From contig NZ_JAZHSH010000001.1 of NCBI RefSeq assembly GCF_040100845.1, forward strand, positions 1,550,001 through 1,614,000: DNA of 64,000 bases, read 5' to 3'. The notes beneath the pieces were generated by a model. It was given only the letters and a program-made list of their open reading frames with translations, was not told the origin of the DNA and did not search any database. Source of the stretch: Chengkuizengella sp. SCS-71B. GTDB lineage: Bacteria; Bacillota; Bacilli; Paenibacillales; KCTC-33759. Below are positions 18,594 through 26,670 of the stretch, piece by piece (positions within the stretch are counted from its first letter, which is position 1; each line of letters begins with the position of its first letter). Both the position numbers and the translations under genes were made by a program.

Positions 18594-18683
18594 TAACTTA
18601 AGAATTTAAATATTCTTAAAATTATAAATTTTATAAAATATCTTCTGTTATACAATTATATTTTTAGAAGGGTTGTTTTAGCG

Positions 18684-20294
18684 ATGGGAATAGATTATTT
18701 ACACCACCCTTATCCATCACAGAGAATGACAGTTTTTGCAAAGAGAGGGATGGTTGCAACATCACAACCAATTGCTGCACAGGTTGGTCTAGATATATTA
18801 AAAAAGGGAGGAAACGCAATTGATGCAGCGATTGCTACTGCAGCTTGTTTAACTGTTGTTGAACCAACATCAAATGGTATTGGTGGAGACGCTTTTGCTT
18901 TAGTCTGGAACAAGGGGGAATTACATGGACTTAACGCAAGTGGTCCTGCACCAAAGAAGATATCAATCGATGCTGTAAAAGAGAAGGGCTATAAAACAAT
19001 ACCTAATTACGGGTGGTTACCTGTAACAGTTCCTGGAGCACCTAGTGCATGGTCAAAGTTGTCAAAGCAATTTGGTAAACTATCACTAAAAGAAGTGTTA
19101 GAACCAGCCATTCATTATGCAGAGAATGGATATCCAATATCACCTGTTTTGGGTAAATATTGGGGATTAGCATATAAAAGATATAAAAAAGCCCTCATTG
19201 GTTCTGAATTTAAACATTGGTTTGATACCTTTGCACCAAATGGAAGGGCACCAAAAATAGGCGAAATGTGGGGTTCTATAGAGCATGCAAAAACACTTAA
19301 ATCCATTGCAGAAACAAACGGTGAAAGTTTTTATCGGGGTGAATTGGCACAAAAAATAATATCATTTTCAAGGTTACATGGAGGTTATCTTTCTGAAGAG
19401 GATTTAGCTGAATATCAACCAGAATGGGTAAAACCAATTTTATTAAATTACCGTGGATATGATGTTTGGGAGATGCCTCCAAATGGTCAAGGCATTGTTA
19501 CCCTAATGGCTTTGAATACTTTAAAAGATTTTTCATTTACAGAAAAGGAGAATGTAGAAACCTATCATAAACAAATTGAAGCTATGAAATTAGCATTTTC
19601 TGACGGAAAAAAATACATAACAGATTCTAACCATATGACATATACAGTAAAACAATTGTTATCAGAAGAACATGGGGATAAACATGCTAAACTAATCAGT
19701 AATCATGCAATAATACCTGAATTGGGACCCTATGGTAGGAGTGGGACTGTGTATCTAGCAACAGCAGATGATCAAGGAAATATGGTTTCTTTCATTCAAA
19801 GTAACTATAGTGGATTTGGTTCTGGGTTGGTAGTTCCTGGTACTGGGATAGCACTACAAAATCGTGGTACTGATTTTTCACTGGATCCAAGTCATGAAAA
19901 CAGTTTACAACCAGGAAAAAAAACTTACCATACGATTATTCCAGGGTTTATTACAAAAGGAAATGAAGCGATAGGACCTTTTGGTGTTATGGGTGGATAT
20001 ATGCAACCTCAGGGGCATTTGCAGGTTGTGATGAATATGATTGACTTTCATTTGAATCCACAATCAGCTCTTGATGCACCTAGATGGAGGTGGGTGGAAG
20101 GAAAAAGAATTAAAGTTGAACATAATTTTCCGCATCATATCGCAAAACAATTAGCTTCTAAAGGACACGAGATAGAGGTAGATCTTGATCAAGGAGGATT
20201 TGGCCGTGGTCAAATAATTTGCAGGGATTTACATAGCGGAGTTCTTTCAGGTGGCACAGAATCACGTACAGATGGTGCGATTTCAGTTTATTAG
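18684..20294 (+). CDS. Gamma-glutamyltransferase family protein (YwrD-like)
   Basis: Gamma-glutamyltransferases cleave themselves and then transfer or hydrolyse gamma-glutamyl groups, for example from glutathione-type thiols. The family hallmarks are clear: GGNAIDAAIATAACLTVVEP and GIGGDAF near the N terminus, PPNGQG in the middle, and RSGTVYLATADDQGN at the processing site, where T355 would be the nucleophile. Unlike secreted Ggt, it has no signal peptide, which fits the YwrD subgroup and a cytoplasmic location. The ATG is preceded by AGAAGGGTTG. It stands alone between two terminators. The physiological substrate cannot be told from sequence. Confidence 0.88.
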   Translation: MGIDYLHHPYPSQRMTVFAKRGMVATSQPIAAQVGLDILKKGGNAIDAAIATAACLTVVEPTSNGIGGDAFALVWNKGELHGLNASGPAPKKISIDAVKEKGYKTIPNYGWLPVTVPGAPSAWSKLSKQFGKLSLKEVLEPAIHYAENGYPISPVLGKYWGLAYKRYKKALIGSEFKHWFDTFAPNGRAPKIGEMWGSIEHAKTLKSIAETNGESFYRGELAQKIISFSRLHGGYLSEEDLAEYQPEWVKPILLNYRGYDVWEMPPNGQGIVTLMALNTLKDFSFTEKENVETYHKQIEAMKLAFSDGKKYITDSNHMTYTVKQLLSEEHGDKHAKLISNHAIIPELGPYGRSGTVYLATADDQGNMVSFIQSNYSGFGSGLVVPGTGIALQNRGTDFSLDPSHENSLQPGKKTYHTIIPGFITKGNEAIGPFGVMGGYMQPQGHLQVVMNMIDFHLNPQSALDAPRWRWVEGKRIKVEHNFPHHIAKQLASKGHEIEVDLDQGGFGRGQIICRDLHSGVLSGGTESRTDGAISVY

Positions 20295-20319
20295 TTCTTC
20301 TATGCTGTATTGTGAAATA

Positions 20320-20386
20320 AAAAAAGAGGGTGATGGTTTTCTAGTAGATGTAAGTATACTAAAAAACCAATTCCCCTCTATTCTTT
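20320..20386. terminator. Bidirectional terminator between ggt-like gene and CPBP gene
   Basis: A long imperfect stem pairs AGAGGG-TGATGGTTTTCTAGTA with TACTAAAAAACCAATTCCCCTCT. A-run and T-rich flanks let it serve both converging genes. Confidence 0.75.
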
Positions 20387-20971
20387 TCTATACTTTATGA
20401 TTGTTCCCATAACAAAATCGATTAGAAAGTGAGCAATAATAGGTACCCAAAGCGTTTCGGTTTGGATATAAATCCAACCTAATCCGTAGCTAATACTAAA
20501 AACAAGACCTGTCATTAACCAATGCTGTAAATACCGAATGTGAATGGCAGCAAACAATATGCTTGTCCAGTATGGTCCAAATATATGTTGGATTGCTCCT
20601 CTAAATAAAAGCTCTTCACAAATAGCTACAATCATTGATATTAAGAATATGTGCCATAATGGGCGATTTTTAAATATCCGTTCATTAATGCCACCGTCAT
20701 CTGAAATCTCTTCAGGAACCCACCTAGATATAAGCAAATCAAAAACAAGAACTGCAATAGCAAATCCGATTCCCCAACTTAAAGCTTGAGCATAGGATTC
20801 AGGAAGTTGTAAGATTTCTACAACACTTCTTCCTTGGAAAAAAATAATGATGAGACCGATAAAAAGTGTAAGTAACTGAGTGAAATATAAATTATATAAC
20901 AATAACTTATCACTCATTTTATTAATGTTAACTTTTTTAAACTGCAGTTTTATTTTTAATTTTTTTTTCAT
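20378..20971 (-). CDS. CPBP-family intramembrane glutamic endopeptidase
   Basis: This 197-residue protein has about five to six hydrophobic helices and the CPBP (Abi/Rce1-like) motifs: EELLFRGAIQ with the paired glutamates and arginine, followed by FAAIHIRYLQHWLMTG and the terminal HFLIDF motif. Such proteases process prenylated or membrane-bound substrates, and some provide immunity to bacteriocins; the substrate here is unknown. The N terminus is strongly basic (MKKKLKIKLQFKK), which fits a cytoplasmic start. Ribosome binding is GGCGGGATGGG. It runs opposite to its large neighbours, with a rhodanese gene upstream on the same strand. Confidence 0.85.
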   Translation of the reverse strand: MKKKLKIKLQFKKVNINKMSDKLLLYNLYFTQLLTLFIGLIIIFFQGRSVVEILQLPESYAQALSWGIGFAIAVLVFDLLISRWVPEEISDDGGINERIFKNRPLWHIFLISMIVAICEELLFRGAIQHIFGPYWTSILFAAIHIRYLQHWLMTGLVFSISYGLGWIYIQTETLWVPIIAHFLIDFVMGTIIKYRKE

Positions 20972-21019
20972 CCCATCCCGCCTTTTAGTATAGGTTTCTC
21001 ATTTAATCTTCATTCATTA

Positions 21020-21340
21020 CTAATCATATTGAAATCCTTGTAACAGCGAAACAGCAGAAATTCCCCCATTGACATTTTTAACTTTATCAAATCCGTTGTG
21101 AATTAAATATTGGCAAACATGTTGACTTCTTATTCCATGAGCACATAGAATATACAATGTTTTATCCTTAGGAAGTTCAGATAAATGTTCAGAGATTGTA
21201 TTCATGGGATAGAGCAAGCTATTTTCAAGGTGATAATAGTCCCATTCAACCTTTTCTCTAACATCAATGATTATACCATCTAGAGATTTATTTTTTAAAT
21301 GCTGATTAAAATTGTCAGCTGAAATTTCATATGATTTCAT
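21020..21340 (-). CDS. Single-domain rhodanese-like protein
   Basis: The 106 residues form one rhodanese domain. The CH2A segment VREKVEWDYYHLENSLLYPMN and the active-site loop CAHGIRS with C66 are present, so it may carry a persulfide and move sulfur. The domain ends in KNVNGGISA, as usual. There is no signal peptide or membrane segment. It is probably co-transcribed with the CPBP protease gene 48 bases downstream, though a functional link is not evident. Pathway and partner are unknown. Confidence 0.85.
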   Translation of the reverse strand: MKSYEISADNFNQHLKNKSLDGIIIDVREKVEWDYYHLENSLLYPMNTISEHLSELPKDKTLYILCAHGIRSQHVCQYLIHNGFDKVKNVNGGISAVSLLQGFQYD

Positions 21341-21531
21341 ATTTATTCACTTCCCTAACTATATTAATGGCTTTAAATCTAGTTTTAAAAAGATTTACAT
21401 TATGAAGATTACCACAATTCAATATTTATTCAAGAAAAAACATTGCAATTTCATTAGAAGTTGCTATAAAATAAAAGATAGTAAAGATGATTTTAAAAAG
21501 ATATTTGCTTTATCCTAATGAAATGTTGAAA

Positions 21532-21560
21532 TTGACATGTTATCTTTCAAATGATACATT
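21532..21560 (+). promoter_or_regulatory. Sigma-A-type promoter of the serA leader
   Basis: TTGACA is separated by 17 bases from TACATT. Transcription would begin near 21567, just ahead of the T-box structure. Confidence 0.65.
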
Positions 21561-21567
21561 ATGAATT

Positions 21568-21844
21568 AATTTCATATCATATATGCAATGAAGGAATTAA
21601 GCATAGCTAAATCTTCAGAGAGCCGTTGGCTGGTGCAAAACGGTGATGAAACTATGTGGAGCACTCCTGAGTTATTATACTGAAACTTGTAAAAGTAGGT
21701 ATAATCGGTATAAACGCCGTTAACCATAAGGTCAATGACCATTAAGATTACTTATGTAAATAAGTAATGAAATAGGGTGGTACCACGAAAATAAACTCTC
21801 GTCCCTATCATACATGAAGTATGAGGATTGAAGGGTTTTTTTGT
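21568..21844 (+). promoter_or_regulatory. T-box leader of serA (serine specifier)
   Basis: This tRNA-sensing leader has a stem I with the AGAGAG bulge and the GGTG distal loop, then the T-box sequence AGGGTGGTACCACG at 21774-21787 and the CTCTCGTCCCT segment leading into a terminator that ends in seven T. By alignment with known glyQ-type T-boxes, the specifier codon is AGC at 21660-21662, followed by the usual purine. AGC is a serine codon, which agrees with serA downstream. Uncharged tRNA-Ser would stabilise the antiterminator and allow serA transcription. Confidence 0.92.
21803..21843 (+). terminator. T-box-controlled terminator before serA
   Basis: The hairpin begins in CCCTATCATAC, turns near 21815, and closes with GTATGAGGATTGAAGGG followed by TTTTTTT. 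Its 5' strand is also needed for the T-box antiterminator. Confidence 0.85.
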
Positions 21845-21954
21845 ATTTGCAATGACTTTAATTCTGTATAACTTTACTGTGTAATTAAAAATCAATTAAT
21901 TACACGTTTAGATAAATATAAAAAAAGTAGTATAACTAAGGAGGAGTACCATAC

Positions 21955-23541
21955 ATGTTTAAAGTATTAGTATCAGATCCAATTAGTGATCTAGGAATTC
22001 AGAAGCTTTTTGATGCAAGTGATGTGACAGTAATTAAAGAAACAGGATTAAGTGAGGATGAACTTATTCAAATTATTTCAGATTTTGATGCATTATTAGT
22101 ACGTAGTCAAACTAAGGTTACAAGAAGAATTATGGAAGCTGCTTCAAAACTAAAGGTGATTGGTCGAGCAGGTGTTGGTGTAGATAATATTGATTTGGAA
22201 GCTGCTACACAAAGAGGGATTATCGTAATTAATGCCCCTGATGGTAATACAATATCTACTTGTGAACATACCTTTGCTATGATGATGGCAGTAGCTCGTA
22301 ATATTCCTCAAGGTTATAAAAAAACAATTTCAGGGGAATGGGATCGCAAGTCATTCGTAGGAGTAGAGCTTAACAACAAAGTTTTAGGTATTATTGGGAT
22401 GGGGAGAATTGGAACAGAGGTAGCAGAACGAGCAAAAGCCTTTAATATGAAGATTATTGGATTTGATCCATTCTTAACAGAAGATCGTGCAGAGAAACTT
22501 GGTATTGAAAAAGGAAGTGTGAATGATATTGCACAAAAAGCGGACTTTATTACTGTGCATACTCCATTGACGAAAGAAACACGTCATATGATCGCAAGAC
22601 CACAGTTTGAATTAATGAAAAAAGGAGTTAGAATTATCAACTGTGCTCGAGGTGGAATTATAGATGAAAATGCATTAGTAGAGGCAATTGATCAAGGCAT
22701 TGTTTCTAGTGCGGCGTTTGACGTATTTGAATCAGAGCCACCTCGGAAGGATCATCCATTTCTAAATCATGACAAGATTATTGTTACTCCTCATTTAGGA
22801 GCATCTACACAAGAAGCACAAGAAAATGTAGCAGTTGACGTTTCAGATGAAGTGTTAAATATCCTTAGAGATAAACCATTTAAAAATGCAGTAAATATGC
22901 CGCATGTTCCATCAAGTGTACTTAGTAAGCTTCAACCATATTTTGAATTAGGTGAAAGATTAGGCAGCTTCTTAATTCAACTCACTGAAGAATCTATTGA
23001 GGAAATTCATATTAATTTCTCAGGTGAACTGGCAGATGTAGATACGGCTCCTTTATCACGTGTCATTATAAAAGGTGTGTTGGCACATTATCTAGATTCT
23101 GAAGTAAACGTAGTAAATTCAATGCATCTTGCAGAAGCAAAAGGAGTTAGAATTGTACGTCAAAGATCTTCAAGTACTAAAGGATTCACTAATCTCATCA
23201 CATTAACTTTAAAAACGCACAATGGAGAAAAAACAATTGCTGGAACATTATTAAATGGATATGGAGCTAGAATTGTTCAGATCGACCAATACCCTGTGGA
23301 TATATCTCCTGAAGGTATCTTCATTTACATTTCTCATCAAGATAAGCCTGGTGCGATTGGAAAAATCGGTACTTTATTAGGGAGTAATGAAGTTAACATT
23401 GCAACGATGCAGGTTGGAAGAAAAATAATTGGCGGTGATGCTGTGATGATCCTTACAGTAGATAAACAGCCATCAAAAATTGTGAAGAAACTATTAACTG
23501 ATACTTCTGAAATTGTTTCAGCAAAAGAAATCATCCTGTAG
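21955..23541 (+). CDS. serA: D-3-phosphoglycerate dehydrogenase SerA
   Basis: SerA oxidises 3-phosphoglycerate with NAD in the first step of serine synthesis. The substrate- and NAD-binding domains cover about residues 1-315, with GRAGVGVDNID, the dinucleotide motif GIIGMGRIGTEVA, NCARGGIIDE and the catalytic HLGAST. An intervening domain follows, then a C-terminal ACT domain (about 455-528) starting at IFIYISHQDKPGAIGKIG, likely for feedback by serine. Length (528 aa) matches Bacillus. AAGGAGG precedes the ATG. Expression is under the T-box leader upstream. Confidence 0.95.
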   Translation: MFKVLVSDPISDLGIQKLFDASDVTVIKETGLSEDELIQIISDFDALLVRSQTKVTRRIMEAASKLKVIGRAGVGVDNIDLEAATQRGIIVINAPDGNTISTCEHTFAMMMAVARNIPQGYKKTISGEWDRKSFVGVELNNKVLGIIGMGRIGTEVAERAKAFNMKIIGFDPFLTEDRAEKLGIEKGSVNDIAQKADFITVHTPLTKETRHMIARPQFELMKKGVRIINCARGGIIDENALVEAIDQGIVSSAAFDVFESEPPRKDHPFLNHDKIIVTPHLGASTQEAQENVAVDVSDEVLNILRDKPFKNAVNMPHVPSSVLSKLQPYFELGERLGSFLIQLTEESIEEIHINFSGELADVDTAPLSRVIIKGVLAHYLDSEVNVVNSMHLAEAKGVRIVRQRSSSTKGFTNLITLTLKTHNGEKTIAGTLLNGYGARIVQIDQYPVDISPEGIFIYISHQDKPGAIGKIGTLLGSNEVNIATMQVGRKIIGGDAVMILTVDKQPSKIVKKLLTDTSEIVSAKEIIL

Positions 23542-23542
23542 G

Positions 23543-23558
23543 TACCCACAAAACAGAG
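23543..23558 (+). repeat. Post-stop dispersed motif, partial copy 3
   Basis: TACCCACAAAA lies one base after the serA stop; the GTGAAG half has decayed. Confidence 0.35.
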
Positions 23559-23584
23559 CAAAACATCACCCCAAACTGAAGTAA

Positions 23585-23626
23585 CAAAAAAAGCTCTATT
23601 CTTTAAAGAATATGAGCTTTTTTGTC
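23585..23626. terminator. Bidirectional terminator after serA
   Basis: AAAAAAGCTCTATTCTT pairs with AAGAATATGAGCTTTTTT around a tiny loop. The A run on one side and T run on the other let it end both serA and the converging glutamine-rich gene. Confidence 0.88.
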
Positions 23627-23634
23627 TGGAGTGA

Positions 23635-23976
23635 TTATTGCATATTGTTTTGTTGATTTTGATTCGTTTGTTGCATATTGTTCTGTTGAGCTTGATTCGT
23701 TTGTTGCATATTGTTTTGTTGAGCTTGTTGAACTTGCTGTTGAGCTTGTTGCAGCTGCTGTTGAGCTTGTTGAATTTGTTGTTGCTGTTGAGCATTCGCA
23801 GCTGTGTTCTGCTGAGCTTGTTGCAACTGTTGTTGAGCTTGTTGAACTTGTTGCTGAGCTTGCTGAATTTGTTGTGGTGTAGCATTCATTTGGGATGCTT
23901 GTTGTGCAGCTTGTTGAGCTTGCATAGCAGCTTGTTGGGCTCGCTGTGCGGCTTGTTGTTGGTTTTGTTGTGCCAT
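23635..23976 (-). CDS. Glutamine-rich heptad-repeat protein
   Basis: This 113-residue protein is made almost wholly of Q, A, N and M, with no acidic residue and almost no charge. The central part repeats seven-residue units with I, V or L at one position and A three residues later (IQQAQQQ, VQQAQQQ, LQQAQQN), the pattern of an alpha-helical coiled coil with a glutamine surface. The C terminus carries three 11-residue units of the QQTNQAQQNNM type. A strong GGGAGGACAAG site precedes the ATG and a terminator follows, so it looks real although low in complexity. Composition recalls gamma-type small acid-soluble spore proteins, but their signature is absent. Function unknown. Confidence 0.7.
   Translation of the reverse strand: MAQQNQQQAAQRAQQAAMQAQQAAQQASQMNATPQQIQQAQQQVQQAQQQLQQAQQNTAANAQQQQQIQQAQQQLQQAQQQVQQAQQNNMQQTNQAQQNNMQQTNQNQQNNMQ
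23640..23738 (-). repeat. Three 33-bp tandem repeats in the glutamine-rich gene
   Basis: Three head-to-tail 33-base units each begin GCATATTGTT on the + strand. The first two differ at a few positions; the third diverges over its last ten bases. They encode the C-terminal 11-residue repeats. Confidence 0.85.
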
Positions 23977-24181
23977 AATTGTAACTTGTCCTCCCGATGT
24001 ATTGTATTCATGAACTGACTTGAGCTCATCAATAATTAAATTTAGCCAAATTAAACTAAATTATTCATAATGTTTCACGATTAACAATATTTCTATATAA
24101 AAATCTACATATATTGATAAACATCCACATAATTGGAAAGAGTTGAGGTCAACAAAACCGTTATTATGTTGTCAGATTAAG

Positions 24182-25051
24182 TCATTCAGGTACATAATTT
24201 ACATCAATTGCTCTTGGGTCAACGAATCCATATCCTTCTGCTTCAATTTTAGTTAATAATTCATCCAAACCTTCTACTGTCCAAGGCAATTCATGCATGA
24301 GAATATTACTACCCGCTCTTAATTGCTCCATAACTCTTTGAATAACACCTTCGGGATACTGATATTTTTTAACCCAATCTTCTGATCCATTTGACCAAGT
24401 CATATATAACATATTTTCATCTTTTACTTTTGTCGTTAAGTGAATATTGCCAGCGCCTTGACCGTGTGGTGGGCGAAAAAATACGGGTCTTTCCCCTGTT
24501 AATTCTTCAACGATATCTTGAACATCTCCAACTTGTTGATTTATTGTTTCACTTGTTTCACTTTTTAAACTTATATGATCCCAAGAATGATTACCGATAA
24601 TTTGACCTCTGTTATGTATGAGCTGCAATAATTCGGGGTTTTGCTCTATTCTGAATCCATTTACGAAAAATATAGCTTTAGCTTCGTGTTTGTCCAAAAT
24701 GTCTAACATCTTAGTTAACATCTCTTCTTCTTTCGGTCCATCATCAAAAGTTAAAAGAACTACGTTTTTATTAATTTCTTCCCTTTTAGGTTTAATATCA
24801 TAAATACCATTCATGTAGTAGTCTAATTCAATTGGTAATTCTTTAATAGCAACTTCTTCAATGGCTTCGCTTCCTTCTTCTGAACCTATTTCATCAGGTT
24901 GATTTCCATTTGAATCTTTTACATTTTCGTCTTCGATTTGAATGATATCTGAGGGTGGTTCTTCATTTGAATTTACGGTAGGTTTTTGTCCACACGCAGT
25001 AAACGTCAAACTTAAGGAGATAAGGGAGATGAGTGCAAGTTTTAATTTCAT
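24182..25051 (-). CDS. Polysaccharide deacetylase lipoprotein
   Basis: The C-terminal two thirds form a NodB-type carbohydrate deacetylase: LTFDDGP with the catalytic and metal Asp, NHSWDH supplying the two metal histidines, RPPHGQ, and ILMHELPW near the end. Such enzymes remove acetyl groups from peptidoglycan or other surface glycans. The N terminus is a signal peptide ending in a lipobox-like TFTAC-G, so it should be a lipid-anchored protein outside the membrane. An acidic linker of about 60 residues precedes the catalytic domain. AGGAGGATA precedes the ATG. The substrate is unknown. Confidence 0.88.
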   Translation of the reverse strand: MKLKLALISLISLSLTFTACGQKPTVNSNEEPPSDIIQIEDENVKDSNGNQPDEIGSEEGSEAIEEVAIKELPIELDYYMNGIYDIKPKREEINKNVVLLTFDDGPKEEEMLTKMLDILDKHEAKAIFFVNGFRIEQNPELLQLIHNRGQIIGNHSWDHISLKSETSETINQQVGDVQDIVEELTGERPVFFRPPHGQGAGNIHLTTKVKDENMLYMTWSNGSEDWVKKYQYPEGVIQRVMEQLRAGSNILMHELPWTVEGLDELLTKIEAEGYGFVDPRAIDVNYVPE

Positions 25052-25224
25052 TTTTTAGTATCCTCCTGTTGTATTAGTTCATTTTATCTTATTTTACCAT
25101 GTGGATTATTAAATGTAATTGTTTTTTTGCTATCCATAAATTACTTTTTATTTTTTGAATGTTTAAGCCATAAAATGAAAAAAATAAATTTGAAAAGCAA
25201 GTCATGAAAAGGAGGATAAATAAA

Positions 25225-25551
25225 TTGAGAGGATTTTTAATGGGTGGACTTTTCGGAGCTGCATTAGCACTTTACTTAAATAAAAGCAACAATAGAGAAA
25301 TGTTAATGGCAAATATGGATAAAATGGCAAAGTCTTTGGGTGATATGTTTGATACAGCTACAGATAAAATGAAGGAAATGACATTTAATAATTTGACTAA
25401 AAACATGGCAGGTAATGAAGGGAAAAACTTCAAAAATTTTGAGAATGAGCAAGGAATAGAACAAATACAGGAAATTATTAATGAAGATCCAAAAGTAAAA
25501 GCAGAATCAGAAAAAATTTTAAATGAAAGTGAAAGCTCAATAACACAGTAA
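25225..25551 (+). CDS. Small membrane protein, YtxH-like
   Basis: About 108 residues begin with a glycine-rich transmembrane helix (LRGFLMGGLFGAALALYLN), followed by an amphipathic, charged tail ending in QEIINEDPKVKAESEKILNES. This resembles short YtxH-domain proteins but the match is loose, and function is unknown. I chose the TTG because AAGGAGG lies nine bases upstream; the ATG seven codons earlier overlaps that site. It is monocistronic and followed by a strong terminator. Confidence 0.6.
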   Translation: MRGFLMGGLFGAALALYLNKSNNREMLMANMDKMAKSLGDMFDTATDKMKEMTFNNLTKNMAGNEGKNFKNFENEQGIEQIQEIINEDPKVKAESEKILNESESSITQ

Positions 25552-25578
25552 AATATCTCCCTCATCAATTAAACTTTC

Positions 25579-25621
25579 AACCCCAAAAAGTAAAAACAAT
25601 ACTTTTTGGGGTTTCCTTTTT
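25579..25621 (+). terminator. Terminator after the YtxH-like gene
   Basis: AACCCCAAAAAGTA pairs exactly with TACTTTTTGGGGTT and is followed by TCCTTTTT. Confidence 0.9.
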
Positions 25622-25923
25622 AAGAAAAATTTTCAGCCTTCTTTTACTGGGAAACTCTAATAAAGTTTTGTTATAATTATTTATGTAAAAAATCATCTTC
25701 ATTTATAAAAATAGAAAATGATTTTTTTTGTTTTTTAGGTCATTTATATTAGTGCAATATATTGGTTTTAATGTTAACATAAGTAGTAAGATTATGATTA
25801 AAAAAATTGTAATTTGGTCAAGCTTTATTTCACAGTTATATACGTTCTAACATATTTTATAACATCATAATTTCATAATGATAATATGTGGAATTTAACT
25901 TAGATAGAAGGGAGCTCCTAATC
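25622..25923 (+). other. Non-coding region before the mecA-like gene
   Basis: No gene is visible. An extended -10 box (TG-T-TATAAT, 25669-25677) is followed at 25687-25728 by a hairpin (AAAAAATCAT with ATGATTTTTT) and eight T, so a short transcript or attenuated leader is possible. The remaining 190 bases are plain AT-rich sequence, probably holding the promoter of the adaptor gene. Confidence 0.45.
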
Positions 25924-26523
25924 ATGAAGATGGAACGATTAAGTACTGACAAAATTCGTATATTTTTAACTTTTGAAGACCTAACTGAACGTGGTATTCA
26001 AAAAGAAGATATGTGGAGGGAGATCCCCAAAGTCCGCGAGCTTTTTAATGATATGATGGAGCAAGCCTATTCTGAATTGGGATTCGAAGCATCTGGACCA
26101 TTAGCCGTGGAGGTAATCACTCACCCTGCACAAGGAATGGTAGTCATAGTTACTAAAGGTATATTAGAGCAAGAAAATGATTTTCCTGAGTATGATGAGG
26201 AAGAATTATTATATGAAATGGAAGTTACTTTGGAAGAATCTCATCTGATTTCGTATACATTCCAAGACTTTGAGCATGTTATAACCGTATCCAAATTATT
26301 AAAGAAATTTTTATCTGAAGAGGAAGGTATATTATTTTCTTATGAAGATCAATGGATTTTACAAATAGATTCAGAGAAATTTGATGACGATTTGTTTCAC
26401 ACACTTATCGCTCTATTGTCAGAGTATGGTGAGGCCACCTCGCTTACTCAGTCTATTTTGGAAGAATATGGTAAAGTTATTATATCTGAAAATGCAATAA
26501 ATGTTATTGATGAGCACTTTTAA
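25924..26523 (+). CDS. MecA-family ClpC adaptor (YpbH-like)
   Basis: MecA-type adaptors deliver substrates to the ClpCP protease. The N-terminal segment MKMERLSTDKIRIFLTFEDL with DLTERGI matches the substrate-binding domain. The C-terminal domain (about residues 110-199, with YTFQDFEHVITVSKLL and EYGEAT) matches the ClpC-binding part, and a very acidic linker joins them. At 199 aa it is close to Bacillus YpbH and MecA; the position just upstream of gudB favours YpbH (mecB). The ATG of MKMERL follows GAAGGGAG; upstream in-frame ATGs lack a site. A terminator-like hairpin lies behind it. Confidence 0.82.
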   Translation: MKMERLSTDKIRIFLTFEDLTERGIQKEDMWREIPKVRELFNDMMEQAYSELGFEASGPLAVEVITHPAQGMVVIVTKGILEQENDFPEYDEEELLYEMEVTLEESHLISYTFQDFEHVITVSKLLKKFLSEEEGILFSYEDQWILQIDSEKFDDDLFHTLIALLSEYGEATSLTQSILEEYGKVIISENAINVIDEHF

Positions 26524-26548
26524 AAATACTTCTATAACATATGATTGA

Positions 26549-26592
26549 GAGCATCTGCAAAACTAATTTTGGTTTTTGTATGGTGCTTTTTC
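26549..26592 (+). terminator. Terminator-like hairpin after the mecA-like gene
   Basis: AGCAtctGCAAAAC pairs with GGTTTTTGtatgGTGCT with internal mismatches, followed by TTTT. Confidence 0.6.
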
Positions 26593-26670
26593 ATGGAGTA
26601 GAATATTTCTCTTTTTCTAAATTGGCTAGGAGCCGCGATAATATAAAACCAGTAAAAGAAGGTGGATTGT

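Noticed and set aside
21312-21518. Plus-strand frame between the rhodanese gene and the serA promoter
   Set aside because: Low-complexity AT-rich translation overlapping the divergent gene start, with no ribosome binding site.
23638-24018. Leucine-rich frame antisense to the glutamine-rich gene
   Set aside because: It is the complement of CAA/CAG codons, which reads as leucine and valine; the minus frame has the ribosome binding site and terminator.
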